Assembly (NCBI GenBank): GCA_963969395.1
Contig: OZ017798.1
Location: forward strand, 15,058,173 to 15,122,172
Length of the DNA stretch: 64,000 nt
Direction: 5' to 3'
Source of the DNA: Pseudoscleropodium purum
Lineage: Eukaryota; Streptophyta; Bryopsida; Hypnales; Brachytheciaceae
Shown here: one piece after another, positions 11,265 through 21,707 of the stretch
How the letters are laid out: every line of letters begins with the position of its first letter
Numbering within the stretch: position 1 is the stretch's first letter
Made by a program: the position numbers and the translations under genes
The notes under the pieces: generated by a model
Told to the model about the DNA's origin: nothing
The model's input: only the letters and a program-made list of their open reading frames with translations
The model's database searches: none

Positions 11265-14200
11265 ATGGAGACGCCGAGTGATCGTAGCAAGGCGGCGTAC
11301 CCTGTTACAGCAGGGCAATACAAGCTGTTGGAGGAAATAGGGTATGGCTTGGGTTCCACGGTGCACCGAGCGCTTTGCTTGCTTTACAATGAAGTGGTGG
11401 CCATCAAGACCTTGGATTTGGAGAGCAGCAACGCCAATTTGGTAAACTTTCAACAATTTTTTTTGATGTTTTTTGTTGTTGCTCTTTGGTTTTGCCGTAC
11501 CGTATATCTTCGTATCCCCATATTTCGTAGAAAAGCCCAAATTGCACTTTTCCAGAGGTTCAGAGGTTCGCCCTGGAGCCCCAGATCTTTACCTTTTTCT
11601 CGATCTAAATTGTGCACGTGAATGCCACTATGAAACACGCCGCTTTTAAACGAATATGTCCATTTCTTTCTTCTTTGAAATGTGGTGTAAAACTGAGCAG
11701 CAACGTCAATTTGGTAAACATCCCCCCTTTTTTTTGTTGTTGTTGTTGCACTTTGATTTTGTACTCCACTTCTCGGAGACGTACCGTATAGCTTCGTATC
11801 CCCATATTCGTTAAAATGACGAGATTATACTTCTCCAGAGGTTCAGAGCTTCTTCCTGGAACCTCAGATCTGTACCAGGTTTTTAAAGCTAAATTGTGCA
11901 CGTGAATGCCACTCTGAAACACGCTGTTTTTTTTTAACGAATATCGCCATTTCTCTCTTCTTTGAAATGTGGTGTAAAACTGAGCAACAGGCACTTCAAA
12001 AAACCGTCTTTGACTGATAATTGATGGAGTTTTCCAGGTCTGGACTTTTTGTTTTTTGAATTTTTGTTACTGTTTTTTTGGGATTTAATTTAACTTAATT
12101 TAATTTTTTGGGTTGAGGTGGATTGATGGAACGGTGTGCAGGATGATATCCGCCGAGAGGCCGTGACCATGAGCTTGACCAACCATCCGAATTTGGTGAA
12201 GGCGCACTGCTCCTTTGTGGTGGAGCAAAGTGTGTGGGTAGTGATGCCCTATTTGGCCGGAGGCTCGTGTCAGCACATCATGAAGTCCACTTTTCAAGAT
12301 GGGTTTGAGGAGCCAGTGATCGCCACGGTTTTGAAGGAGTCGCTCAAGGCTTTGGAATACCTCCATCGCCAAGGCCACATTCACAGAGATGTCAAGGTAT
12401 GATTTTTTGAAATTCAACTCCCTCACATTCACTGATCGTCAATGCAATTTTATGACCATTCGTTTAAGAGCTTTTCACTCTTTCTAGTGCTACATCTTGA
12501 GAGAGGATGCCCTTCTTTTCCAAATACCTCAATATTTCAGTATGAAATAGGGGTAATCGTGCCCAAGGTAAAAAATAGAAAGTCCGCTTGTTAAGCTAAT
12601 CTATGACTTACGAACTCTTCTTTCCAATGGTACATTGTAATACCTTTCTTCAAGCTTTCTAATTTATTTATTTAATTAAAATCTTATTGATATGGATGTA
12701 GCCACTTTCGGGGTTAACCTTTGCTGAATACAACAGCCGGAATGCTTCGCTTGCTTTCATTGCAACATGACTCTGAAGGTCATTTGGTTTGGTTTGGTTT
12801 GTGTGTTTGATCTTATTGGCAGGCTGGAAACATTTTGTTAAATGGAGATGGATTTGTGAAGCTGGGGGACTTCGGTGTTTCTGCAAGCATGTTTGACACA
12901 GGCGATCGGCAGCGATCCAGAAATACCTTTGTGGGGACTCCTTGCTGGTGGGTCCTCTTTGAAATGACTATGTGATGGAATTTTGACACATTTACGCCTG
13001 AATCCTTTTTAAAAAAAATTTGCACGTTTTTGCTTACATCTTTGTGCCAGTATTTCACTTACCTCAATTTCATTTTTGGTCCTAAAGGAAGGTTGTGCTT
13101 TAAACATTCAAGTATTATTGTGGATGAGAACTTGCTTAGACGAAACGTTTCCTTGAAGTGCGCTGTTCATCATCCAGAATCTGAACTTTGAAGAGCTTAG
13201 GGGTTAATTATGAGGTATCATCGCCTAGTGTCGAGATGCCCTGTTTTGCAATCCATTCTTATCTATGCGCATACTTGCAGGATGGCGCCTGAAGTCATTG
13301 AGAAGCTTCATGGCTACGACTTCAAGTGAGCATTTGTCTCTTCTAATAAATTTTTTGATAATAGTAGTCGCACTGCATATTTATAATTTTACCTCAAACG
13401 TCTAAGCATCTGATTGACAAGCTTAGGGCAAGGTTATGGTGGTCTTAAGCATAGAATCTGAAGACGCCTGCAAGATCATTCGCAATTCACAGTAAACAGA
13501 AATGCTTAGATTGTTTCAGAAGAATATCATAAAGAGAATCCTACCCATATTTCATGGGGAAACTGTCTCCCTATCGTCACGATGATTGTTGTCTGAAAGT
13601 TCCTAAAATCTTCTAATTTTATTGAAATCCTTGTTAGTAGGGCAATTCATAATGCCTGTTAGTATCACTCTGGTTCACACATTAATACCGTGTAATCCGA
13701 CGATGCAATTGTAGAAGTCTAAATCGGGCTGTTGACCAGGGTTTAAAGTTTGAATGCAGAGCCGATATCTGGTCCTTTGGAATAACTGCTTTGGAGCTTG
13801 CTCACGGTCATGCACCCTTCTCCAAGTATCCTCCCATGAAGGTACTCCCGCAAATTCATGACGTTGAATTATTCAACCTGGTTAAGACTAAATTAGACGC
13901 TTTCTGGATTACCACTCTTACATGAATTCTCATTGTCTACTGCTAAAATAGAGTGGACGTCGTTCCCTGACTTGAACTCTTATTAACGTATGTATATATT
14001 TTCCCCCCTGCAGGTTTTGCTTATGACTCTCCAGAATTCTCCCCCTGGACTGGACTTGGAACGTGACAAGAAGTTCTCTAAAGTAAGTTATTCTCAAGAA
14101 TATCACTCTCCACTACAGCGAAATCAAATTAATAGTTGCTTTAGTATAACCTCAAGAAGTGCTATCACTTGGGAGACAGTACATAAATGCTAACATTTGT

Positions 14201-17200
14201 AAAGTATGAACGCATAATTCATTATGAAGATAACATTGCATAATGAAGTTATGAAGGAAGGTAAACTTTACAATGTCAATTTTCACTATTTCTTATCAAA
14301 AGACCATACGATGAATGTTAGTACACGCTTTCACAGAGATGAGGGAACCCATAATTTTCACTGCTTAACACATAATGCAGACAGGAATGTTGGTATGCAG
14401 AAAAGTTGTTAACATTTAAACACTTAATGGCTTGTACTTTGAAAAGATGTGTTTCGAAAAGATCTTCTGAGTGTCTCAATTTTTAGGATTTTTTGTAACA
14501 GTCTATGTGGTTTTCTTCTTGTGCAGTCATTCAAGGAGATGATTGCAATGTGTCTGGTCAAGGAACCAACGAGACGCCCTTCTGCTGAGCGACTGCTAAG
14601 ACACTCCTTCTTTAAGCAAGCGCGCTCTGCTGATTACATTTATCGCCATGTGTTGGATGGCTTGCCGCCTTTAGGTGAACGAGTTAAGAATCTCAAGGTC
14701 AGTTTCCATTTTAATTCCTACGATCATAGAATATCATTTCATATTTTGGGGCTTACTTCGGAAATTTTAATCCAAGATTTTAGAAAATATAATCAGCTAT
14801 AACCAGTCTCAACGTGCTTCTGTGTTGACATTGTTCTAAATGTTTTCCAGCTATTAGATACTGCTCGGCTTGCCGAGAAGAAGATGCCGTTGGACGAGCA
14901 GGAGCAGAAGTCTCAGGTATTTATATTTCCTCGTTGAATGTTTGCATTTGAATGCTTCCTCTTTTTAAGTCAAAATGTTTCAATTATTCTATAGCCACAT
15001 TTGATTTTTAGGAGCATATGTAGCACACCTTCATTTGCTTTGTACTCAATGGAGAGGTCACTTTGGGTATAAGGGTCAAATTCTCTTCAGATCAAATTTC
15101 TTAATACTATGTACGAATTTCTTAAGTGCCTCTAATGATTTTAGCATCCTCTAACTTGTGTGCCTTGTTGTATTTGTCGTCTTCTGACATGCCGTACCAC
15201 GAATTTTGCAGTCTGAATACCAAAAAGGTGTAAGCAGTTGGAACTTTAACGTTGAGGATCTCAAAGCACAAGCTGCACTGGTAAGCAAGTCAATTAACCT
15301 TTGAAGGACCGAGGACTCATGGTTTTAAAAATAATGAATTTAATTGATCATAAACATTTAAAAAACATAATTCAAATGGGGCCAAAATTTCTATCAGTGA
15401 AGAACATTGTATGTGTTGTGCTAAAAACAAAGTAAATTTCCTCATCTTACCTACTAAAAGATGTTGAAAACATGAGGCCCAGTTTGGGTGTATTGGATCT
15501 GTAAGGGTTGATCTTACTATTGACATCTTATTGGGATTAAGGTAAGCCATTCTATTTGTGCCTCAATTCAATTCAGCCTATTTGCACCATTATGTTTCAA
15601 CAATTTACATTTCAAATTTTCAAATTTGCACTAATAATAATTAGTAACACAAATAGGTCACAACTTAAATTGTGGCACAAATAGGATGGCTTACCTGAAT
15701 TGACATACTGTCATATGTATGTTCCTTGAAAAATTTGTTCCTTGGTTTTCAAATTTTGCCTGTTCCTTGAGAACTCAAGTCTGTTCTTTGGGTTTTTTAA
15801 GTTTTGAGCTGGTGATAAATTATGGATTTTGGACACTGAAATGCCAGATTTCAGAAGATGATGATCATGCTGAGTATGTGAGAGAGGAGGATGACTCTCT
15901 GAAGCAACACGCACTCAAAGGACATGAAGATGTTTCCGAGTCTACCTCCCATTATCCATTGCCATTTCATCATATAAATGATGAAACTATGTCCCATGAC
16001 ACAGGACATGCACCTGTCACCTTACACATTGTAAAAGTCGAAAACACAAATGATGTAGGTTTCGTAACATTATTATCAAGAAATTTGGACTTTGCCGAAT
16101 AATGTTATGTGAAATGTTTTAGAAACACATTGTTATTTTTTTCCTCCATAGTTGAAGTGAATGGCCATTACAAGGCTCTTACTGACAAGCTCTTCCTTTC
16201 TGCGCAAATTGGTTATGTTTTATTCTCAGTCTGGGGAACGTGTCACAAGAGTTCGTTCAGGACCTTTACCAGCTCCCCACCCAAAGCCGACGAATGGCCA
16301 AAGGTGGGTGGTTCTGTTGATCATATGCAATGTTAAAAAATGCTCGTATGTTTCCTGGAGTTTATGTGACTGTCTTTTTAGAAACTTTCCTATTCTTGTC
16401 AATCTGCTGCAAAGTCAGTTGTCAGAACAAAAATCTCAGAAGAAGGGCTCCTGTATTGCATTAGAGTAAGAGATTTGCGTTGCATTATGAACTTGACCAT
16501 ATTTTTGTACCAGTACCGGAAGGATTAATTGGCACCGTGTGGTCTCTTGCAGGTCGGTCTCTTTGAAGAGGGAACCAAAGCACATGTAAGTGGCTTTCCA
16601 ATAATTATACATTTTGATAACTCACCTTATTATTCGAAGGGCTTAGATCTGGGTAGTGCTTGAGCTAACTGCACCCTGCATTTCCATTTAGCGTCATCCA
16701 TGATTTTTAACGTGTCACCAAAATAGCATGCCACACAACAAATGATTTATTTGTTAAGTAGTGTAGTTGGTTTAACCTTGAGAACCATAAGAAGAGAAGC
16801 TCTGGAGCAAATAGTCAGTCAAGCAACAAGCAACAAGCAACTTGGGAGCATGGGATTTTCTTTTTTGTCAAAAGAATGTCTCAATCTATCCATCCATTGA
16901 TGTACTAATACATGGTACTTGAATTAGGATAAAACCCATGAAATAGTGTACTTTACACTCATTAGAATTAAAAGTGCAAAGTGCCAATTTCAAGAATATT
17001 AACCTATTACAGAGTTTGTAATCTATTAGATTAAATATGTAATGATACGAAATCTTGTCACGATTTCATCAATTCAGATGGTCACGTATTCATTCTTATG
17101 CATTTTCATCTCAAATTTGGAAGCTTTCTTTAGTTTAAAATCCAATTTCGGCAAAGTGAAGAAAATATTACTCCCTTTGCCCGGAAATAATTAGTGTCCC

Positions 17201-20200
17201 CAGTGTTGCTGAAACGTTTTCATCAATCATATTTTGAAAAACATAAACTCAGGAGGGTCCAAATTCCATAGATGCTATGAATAGAATGAAGAAGAAATGA
17301 AGAACATTACACATGTTCATTACAAACTAAAGAAAATTGGACACCAGAAAGCCTCCATATGACCTACTCAAAGCAACCTTAACAAAACATGAGGTCCAAT
17401 CACGACACTTATCTCGGGACAGAGGGAATATGAAATGTTTCTCATGCAACGCAACACGAGTGTTGTTACATCCACTTGTTGCAACCTCTGTACTCCTGGT
17501 TGAGTACGAAATGCAAATGGTTTTGCAGAGGTCGGTTTGATGTGTTTGAAGACGACGCTGATCTGGAGAGCCCTGGTAACCACGGTTCGTCAAGGTTGGA
17601 CAGAGACCACACCCGAGATCACAGACGACACGAAATTGAACGGGATCGTGAGGAAGGGCGCAGCAAGAGTTTCAGTGGGGAGCGAATCCGCGCCAGAGAG
17701 GAAGATCGGGACAGGTTCGTTGTTCTCAGGCTTCAATCCAAGTTCAAATTTCTTTTGGGTCCTACAACGAATTTAGATTCCTTTTGTGTGAATTCATTTC
17801 TTTTCTTTTCTGCTCACAGTCATAGTCATAGTCATAGTGGTGTCCTTGCAACAATTCTAAGCTATCGTATGATTATTAACAATTTGATCATGGCTATCAT
17901 AGCTATCAACTGATCTATTTTGGCTGGCATGTTACCGTTGGGACATTTGCAATCGCAGCTCATTGAAGGATCATTCTCGATTTGATGGGGTTTTTTTTGG
18001 GTTCATTGTCACAGCAGTGGAATCCCCAACTTATGAAAATTAGAAGCGTGATTTCTTGTGAAAATGTGTTTCAACTGTGCTGACAGAGATAAAGAGCTTC
18101 GCCAAGTGGGTAGAACAACTACCGTCATGGATCAACGCCTAGCAAACGGGACTCAAGGGGCTTCAAGGCCCTCATCTGGCATGTCAATGAACCTCTTTAC
18201 CAATCTTTAGATGAGTGTTCACAAATGTGGCTTCATTTAGCAAAAGTTCTATCCAACAAAAGTTTCTAGAAATAAAAAAAATGGGAATACCAGTGTTTAA
18301 CTTGAATTGGTCTATTAGCTCATAGTCGTGTATTTATGAACTTGAGCTACTTATGAAAAATCATATTTTAGGCTACTGATTCAGATGGTGCTTGGACGAT
18401 TCCATAACATCCTACAGCTTGCACCTTTTCCTCTATAGCACAAAATGAATCTATTGCACTAAAATATTGAAGAACTAGCGCAATTTTGAAGCAATTTTTT
18501 GCATTACCAACTATGCAATCACTGTCAAGGTCTAACCACATGTAAAACATTCAGGCCAAGTACTGAATGAAAGGAAATAAGTAGTTAATACTAATGTCAG
18601 CGACACATAACATGAGATGAAGATGTTGTACAATAAGAATCAAATTTTCTCTTAAATGTCTCGTATTGATAAATCTTTTATGCTCCAGGAAATAAGGAAG
18701 GAGCAGAGGAGAAATCGAAGGGTCCTTCTCAGAAGACCCCAGTTCTTCAAAGAGGTCGCTTTTCTGTCACATCTGACGATGTGGGCGTTGAGGTATCCCT
18801 TGGTCCCAGGAAATTGTATGAAAGAATTAAACTTTGAGAATTATGAAGTTTTGCACAATTTTGCTGTTCATATTTTTACAAATATATATCATTTACCTCA
18901 ATTTCATTAAACAGTTATAAAGAAGGTTGCCTAATTTTAAAGATTCAACCATTATATTGGATGAGTGAGAAGTTTTTTGGATGAATCGTTGCCCCAAAGC
19001 ACTCTTGTTCATCATCCAGAATATGGACTTTGGATGGCTTGAAGGGGGTGAAGTTAGAAATTAATCTGTTTGACTTTGTCCTTGGTTGTGAAGGATCCAC
19101 CACATGGCAGACGGCGAAATCCAAGCTCAGAGGTTAGTGGATGATTTTCAACCCCTCAGCACCGTTAACGCCCATTTCTTTTGTTCTATTTGATTTCTTT
19201 CTTGACTAACACACACACACATGCAATGTTCTCTATCGATACAAAAATATAGCCCTGTCTTCGTTAATATATTATTTGCAACATTATCAATCATTTGGGT
19301 CATTTTGAAATCAAGAGATCTCTTTCCTTGGAATGCCTTCTCCGAGTTTTTGTGGGGCTTTTGTTTCCATGAGCTGAGTTAATGGAGGTGCGTGAGTGGG
19401 AACCCTGGAAGCCTGCACCACTATTTATAAGTTTATAACAGAGTGTATGTTACAGAGTCTCCAGCAGCAACAATCACTGCCACCAGTTCCGTCCCTGTCA
19501 AATCTAAGTGGCGCTTCAGTACCTGTGGTAGCCTTGTTACCTCATCTGCAGAATGCTCTACATCATGCCGTCATGCAACAGGTCATTTTTCAAACTCTCA
19601 AATATTATCATGAAAATATCATGTTTACAACTCACTTCTTCAATCATTCCTGTAACGACAATATCGTTATATTAGCAGAGCAGAATTCCACGACTTTGGC
19701 ACTTTGCAGTAGGTCTGAAATGTGAATCTATGCCGTTCCTCGGTTTAGATCTTTGAGCACACGAATGTCACAAGTTTTTGAGTCCAGAATTGCGCCAATT
19801 GACAGTCTGCTGAAACCCTGCAGATTCATTTTCCTCCAAATGTATGGTTGATTGCAGTCTTTATAGTTGAGCAAATTCTGTGGTTGATAAATCTGTATGT
19901 GTGTTGGTTGAAGCGCAGGATGCTCTCTTCCATGTGCTGAATAGCATAAATCCTAGTGAAGCTTCAACCCGTAAGTCTAGTCGTCTTGTCAGGAGTCAGG
20001 ACTCAGGAGAGGGAGTGAATGTGGAAATGATGTTGAACGCTAGTTTATATCAGTTCCGCAAATGCATATCAGCTTTGTTCTCTGTGCAGTGATTTTTTAA
20101 TGTTTTTTCAGCATTAGCAAAATTTCTTTACTTTTTCATTCTTGATAGCCATTTTATAGAATATTCTAGATTCTTTGATAAACTTATAGAAAATTACTAT

Positions 20201-21707
20201 ATTTGGTGCTTTTTTGGCTAAGGTTTACAAGATTTATACAAATATAGAAGGAAATTGGCTAACTGTCCTTAAAAGTTCCTTGTTGAAATTAGCCGAAAAA
20301 ATTTGGCTAAAATTCGTGCAAAAAATTCACTGTGACCATCGGTCCTCCGAGGTCATCAATTTCTGACATGAGGATTTTGATTTCAGAGTCCCGCATGCTG
20401 AAGCATTCACGGAGCTCTAGTTCTCACATCGGCAGTCATCACTCGGTAAATACTCTTGTTTTGCAACAACTGAAGTTGCTTTGAGGTAGTTAGCTGTTTC
20501 GGGGTTTTACATGAAAATGCTCGATTTTCAGTAAAATTTGAGATTGTTTTAGAAACTTCTAGACAAACGTATTGAGAATGTTCGTCATGATTCATGAAGT
20601 GGTCCTCTTATGGTCATAGTCATAGTGATCACACTGAGATTTTCCTAAGTATCGAAGGAGGCTTTAGTATAATCACTGAGCATGCAGAGGCTTCCCTACA
20701 TATGCATCGTAGAGAGACTTTTGTGTAGTCAATGTGATCTTATTAGGAAGACCTTTGAATGATAGGGAAGACTCTCTTTATGGTGATATCTAAACGAGTG
20801 TTTAGGGTTTAGGGTTTACTGGAAATCCTGTTGGAAGTGGGGTATGGTAGACGTGTCATCATGTGTTAAGTAGTACTTCGTGACTTCTGATGATGATCAT
20901 CCTTTTTTTTCATCAGATGCATGAGATTTCGAACGACAGGGAGAAAGATCTTCTTCATCACATCGCTGACTTGCAGAGCAAAATTGCTGTGCTTGCGGAT
21001 GAGTTACAGGCAATGAAACTCAAAAACGTCGTGGTTAGTACTCCTCTTGCTCATCGATGTCTCCGCCTTTTCATTCCTGCAGATCTACAACCTGGTAACT
21101 AAACCCATAACTGGATAGTTGATTCAATCCAACCTCTATAAGTCACAGGAAAGTCATGCACGCAGGGGAAATGCGACAAGGGAATTCATATATTAAGGAA
21201 AATATAATAGGGAATTTAATAGGGAATACATACAAGTCTCCTGTGGTCTCACTTTCCCCTCTCAGGGTCTAAGGAAATGTTGCAAATTTCTTGTAAGATC
21301 AAGGGAGATTTGCAACTTGAACACTCAGGGGAAGTGAAACAATCTTCCTGTGAGTTGTTATCAATGAGATGCATGAACCCCTTGCTTCCACTTCGAACTC
21401 ACGAAGAACTAATAACTAATAAAGAAGGATGGTGTCGGTATGAAGAAGGCTGTTGACGCTTCGAAGTGTAATATGAAAGTGTCGTCCCTGCTTCTGTTTA
21501 TGTTAAGAGGAGTATAAATTTTCGTACGAAGTGCATCTCATAAGGATGGACAGTGCATAGTGGCAACTACTTTTTGACAAAAACGCGGATTATTTAGCCT
21601 GTGACCCTCCATGTTATTTGCAGCTGGAGCGGCAGCTTAATGCCCACTTCAACAGAGAGGAAGAAGAACGAATACGGAAAGAAGAAGCTGCCAATGACGA
21701 CGGCTGA
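11265..21707 (+). CDS. STE20/germinal-centre-type serine/threonine kinase (BLUS1/SPS1-like)
   Basis: The 21-exon model is 11265-11441, 12142-12396, 12823-12947, 13281-13325, 13760-13841, 14014-14082, 14527-14697, 14851-14916, 15212-15280, 15848-16054, 16230-16303, 16553-16585, 17529-17714, 18087-18109 (or to 18178), 18689-18792, 19094-19132, 19456-19581, 19919-19970, 20387-20445, 20917-21033 and 21624-21707, giving 720 (or 743) residues in one open frame. The kinase domain near the N terminus has the Gly-rich loop (EIGYGLGS, 24-31), VAIK Lys48, helix-C Glu65, HRDVK (140-144), DFG (160-162), an activation-loop TFVGTPCW with Thr179, and APE (188-190), so it should be active. The middle region is Ser- and acid-rich with SGPLP and RGRF.V motifs. 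The tail ends in a coiled coil ([18 protein letters not shown]) and LERQLNA, typical of plant relatives of OSR1/SPAK. In Arabidopsis, BLUS1 of this family acts in phototropin signalling in guard cells; the role here is inferred. Exons 10-14 are the least certain. Confidence 0.88.
11423..11990 (+). repeat. Tandem duplication spanning a kinase exon-1 splice donor
   Basis: The last 19 bases of exon 1 plus its donor (GAGCAGCAACGCCAATTTG then GTAAAC, donor GT at 11442) recur 272 bp downstream as GAGCAGCAACGTCAATTTG then GTAAAC (GT at 11714). The intervening sequence is also duplicated, with shared phrases TTCGTATCCCCATATT, TCCAGAGGTTCAGAG, AAATTGTGCACGTGAATGCC and GAAATGTGGTGTAAAACTGA. A truncated third start (GAGCAACAG) follows near 11982. 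The duplicate donor would extend exon 1 by 272 bases and break the frame, so the upstream donor must be the productive one. Confidence 0.85.
13018..13210 (+). repeat. Intron-3 copy of a ~200-bp element shared with intron 15
   Basis: This part of kinase intron 3 aligns with 18848-19060 in intron 15 of the same gene. Shared landmarks in order are TTTGCAC, ACTTACCTCAATTTCAT / ATTTACCTCAATTTCAT, AGGAAGGTTG / AAGAAGGTTG, GGATGAG, GTTCATCATCCAGAAT and GAACTTTG / GGACTTTG. It is non-coding. It could be a small dispersed repeat inserted twice or an internal duplication. Confidence 0.7.
15540..15696. mobile_element. MITE-like inverted-repeat insertion in kinase intron 9
   Basis: A ~157-bp element with nearly 50-bp imperfect terminal inverted repeats. 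The left arm starts AGGTAAGCCATTCTATTTGT and the complement of the right arm reads AGGTAAGCCATCCTATTTGT, after which both arms continue through a GCC-CAATT segment to CCTATTTG. The centre is AT-rich and non-coding. It lies wholly inside the intron between the exons ending at 15280 and starting at 15848, so it need not disturb the protein. If transcribed, it would fold into a long hairpin. No convincing target-site duplication is visible. Confidence 0.8.
17171..17428. mobile_element. Stowaway-like (Tc1/mariner) MITE in kinase intron 12
   Basis: A 258-bp element flanked by TA on both sides (17169-17170 and 17429-17430). The left end reads CTCCCTTTGCCCGGAAATAA then TTAGTGTC. The complement of the right end reads TTCCCTCTGTCCCGAGATAA then GTGTC. 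A CTCCCTCYGTCCC-type terminus followed by GTGTC, with a TA target duplication, is the Stowaway signature. It is non-coding and sits in the ~940-bp intron between exons 16553-16585 and 17529-17714. The ends are slightly diverged, so the insertion is not very recent. Confidence 0.8.
17817..17836 (+). repeat. AGTCAT hexamer microsatellite in a kinase intron
   Basis: Three tandem copies of AGTCAT followed by AGTGG, inside the intron after exon 17529-17714. A similar GTCATAGTCATAGTG phrase recurs in another intron near 20612. It is short and probably without function. Confidence 0.6.
18848..19060 (+). repeat. Intron-15 copy of the ~200-bp element shared with intron 3
   Basis: The partner of 13018-13210 described above. 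Here the core runs from GGATGAATCGTTGCCCC to GTTCATCATCC, so the sub-segment begins GGATGA and ends TCATCC, a short inverted repeat. It lies in the intron between exons 18689-18792 and 19094-19132. Confidence 0.7.
20801..20819 (+). repeat. Short interstitial TTTAGGG repeat
   Basis: Two tandem copies of the plant telomere heptamer TTTAGGG followed by TTTA, in the kinase intron before exon 20917-21033. Two copies are common by chance or as a telo-box-like motif in plant genes. This is not evidence of a chromosome end. Confidence 0.6.

Noticed and set aside
13054..13205. C/D-box snoRNA in kinase intron 3
   Set aside because: The C-like and D-like motifs are imperfect, the D-like motif is lost in the intron-15 copy, and there is no terminal stem. 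It is kept only as a repeat with an open question.
17476..17913. 145-residue plus frame taken as one exon
   Set aside because: Only the part from 17529 to 17714 is in the kinase frame with splice sites. The rest reads through intron and the end of the Stowaway-bounded intron.
20801..20819. Telomeric repeat suggesting a chromosome end or fusion
   Set aside because: Only two heptamers are present, inside an intron. This is far too short for a telomeric tract.
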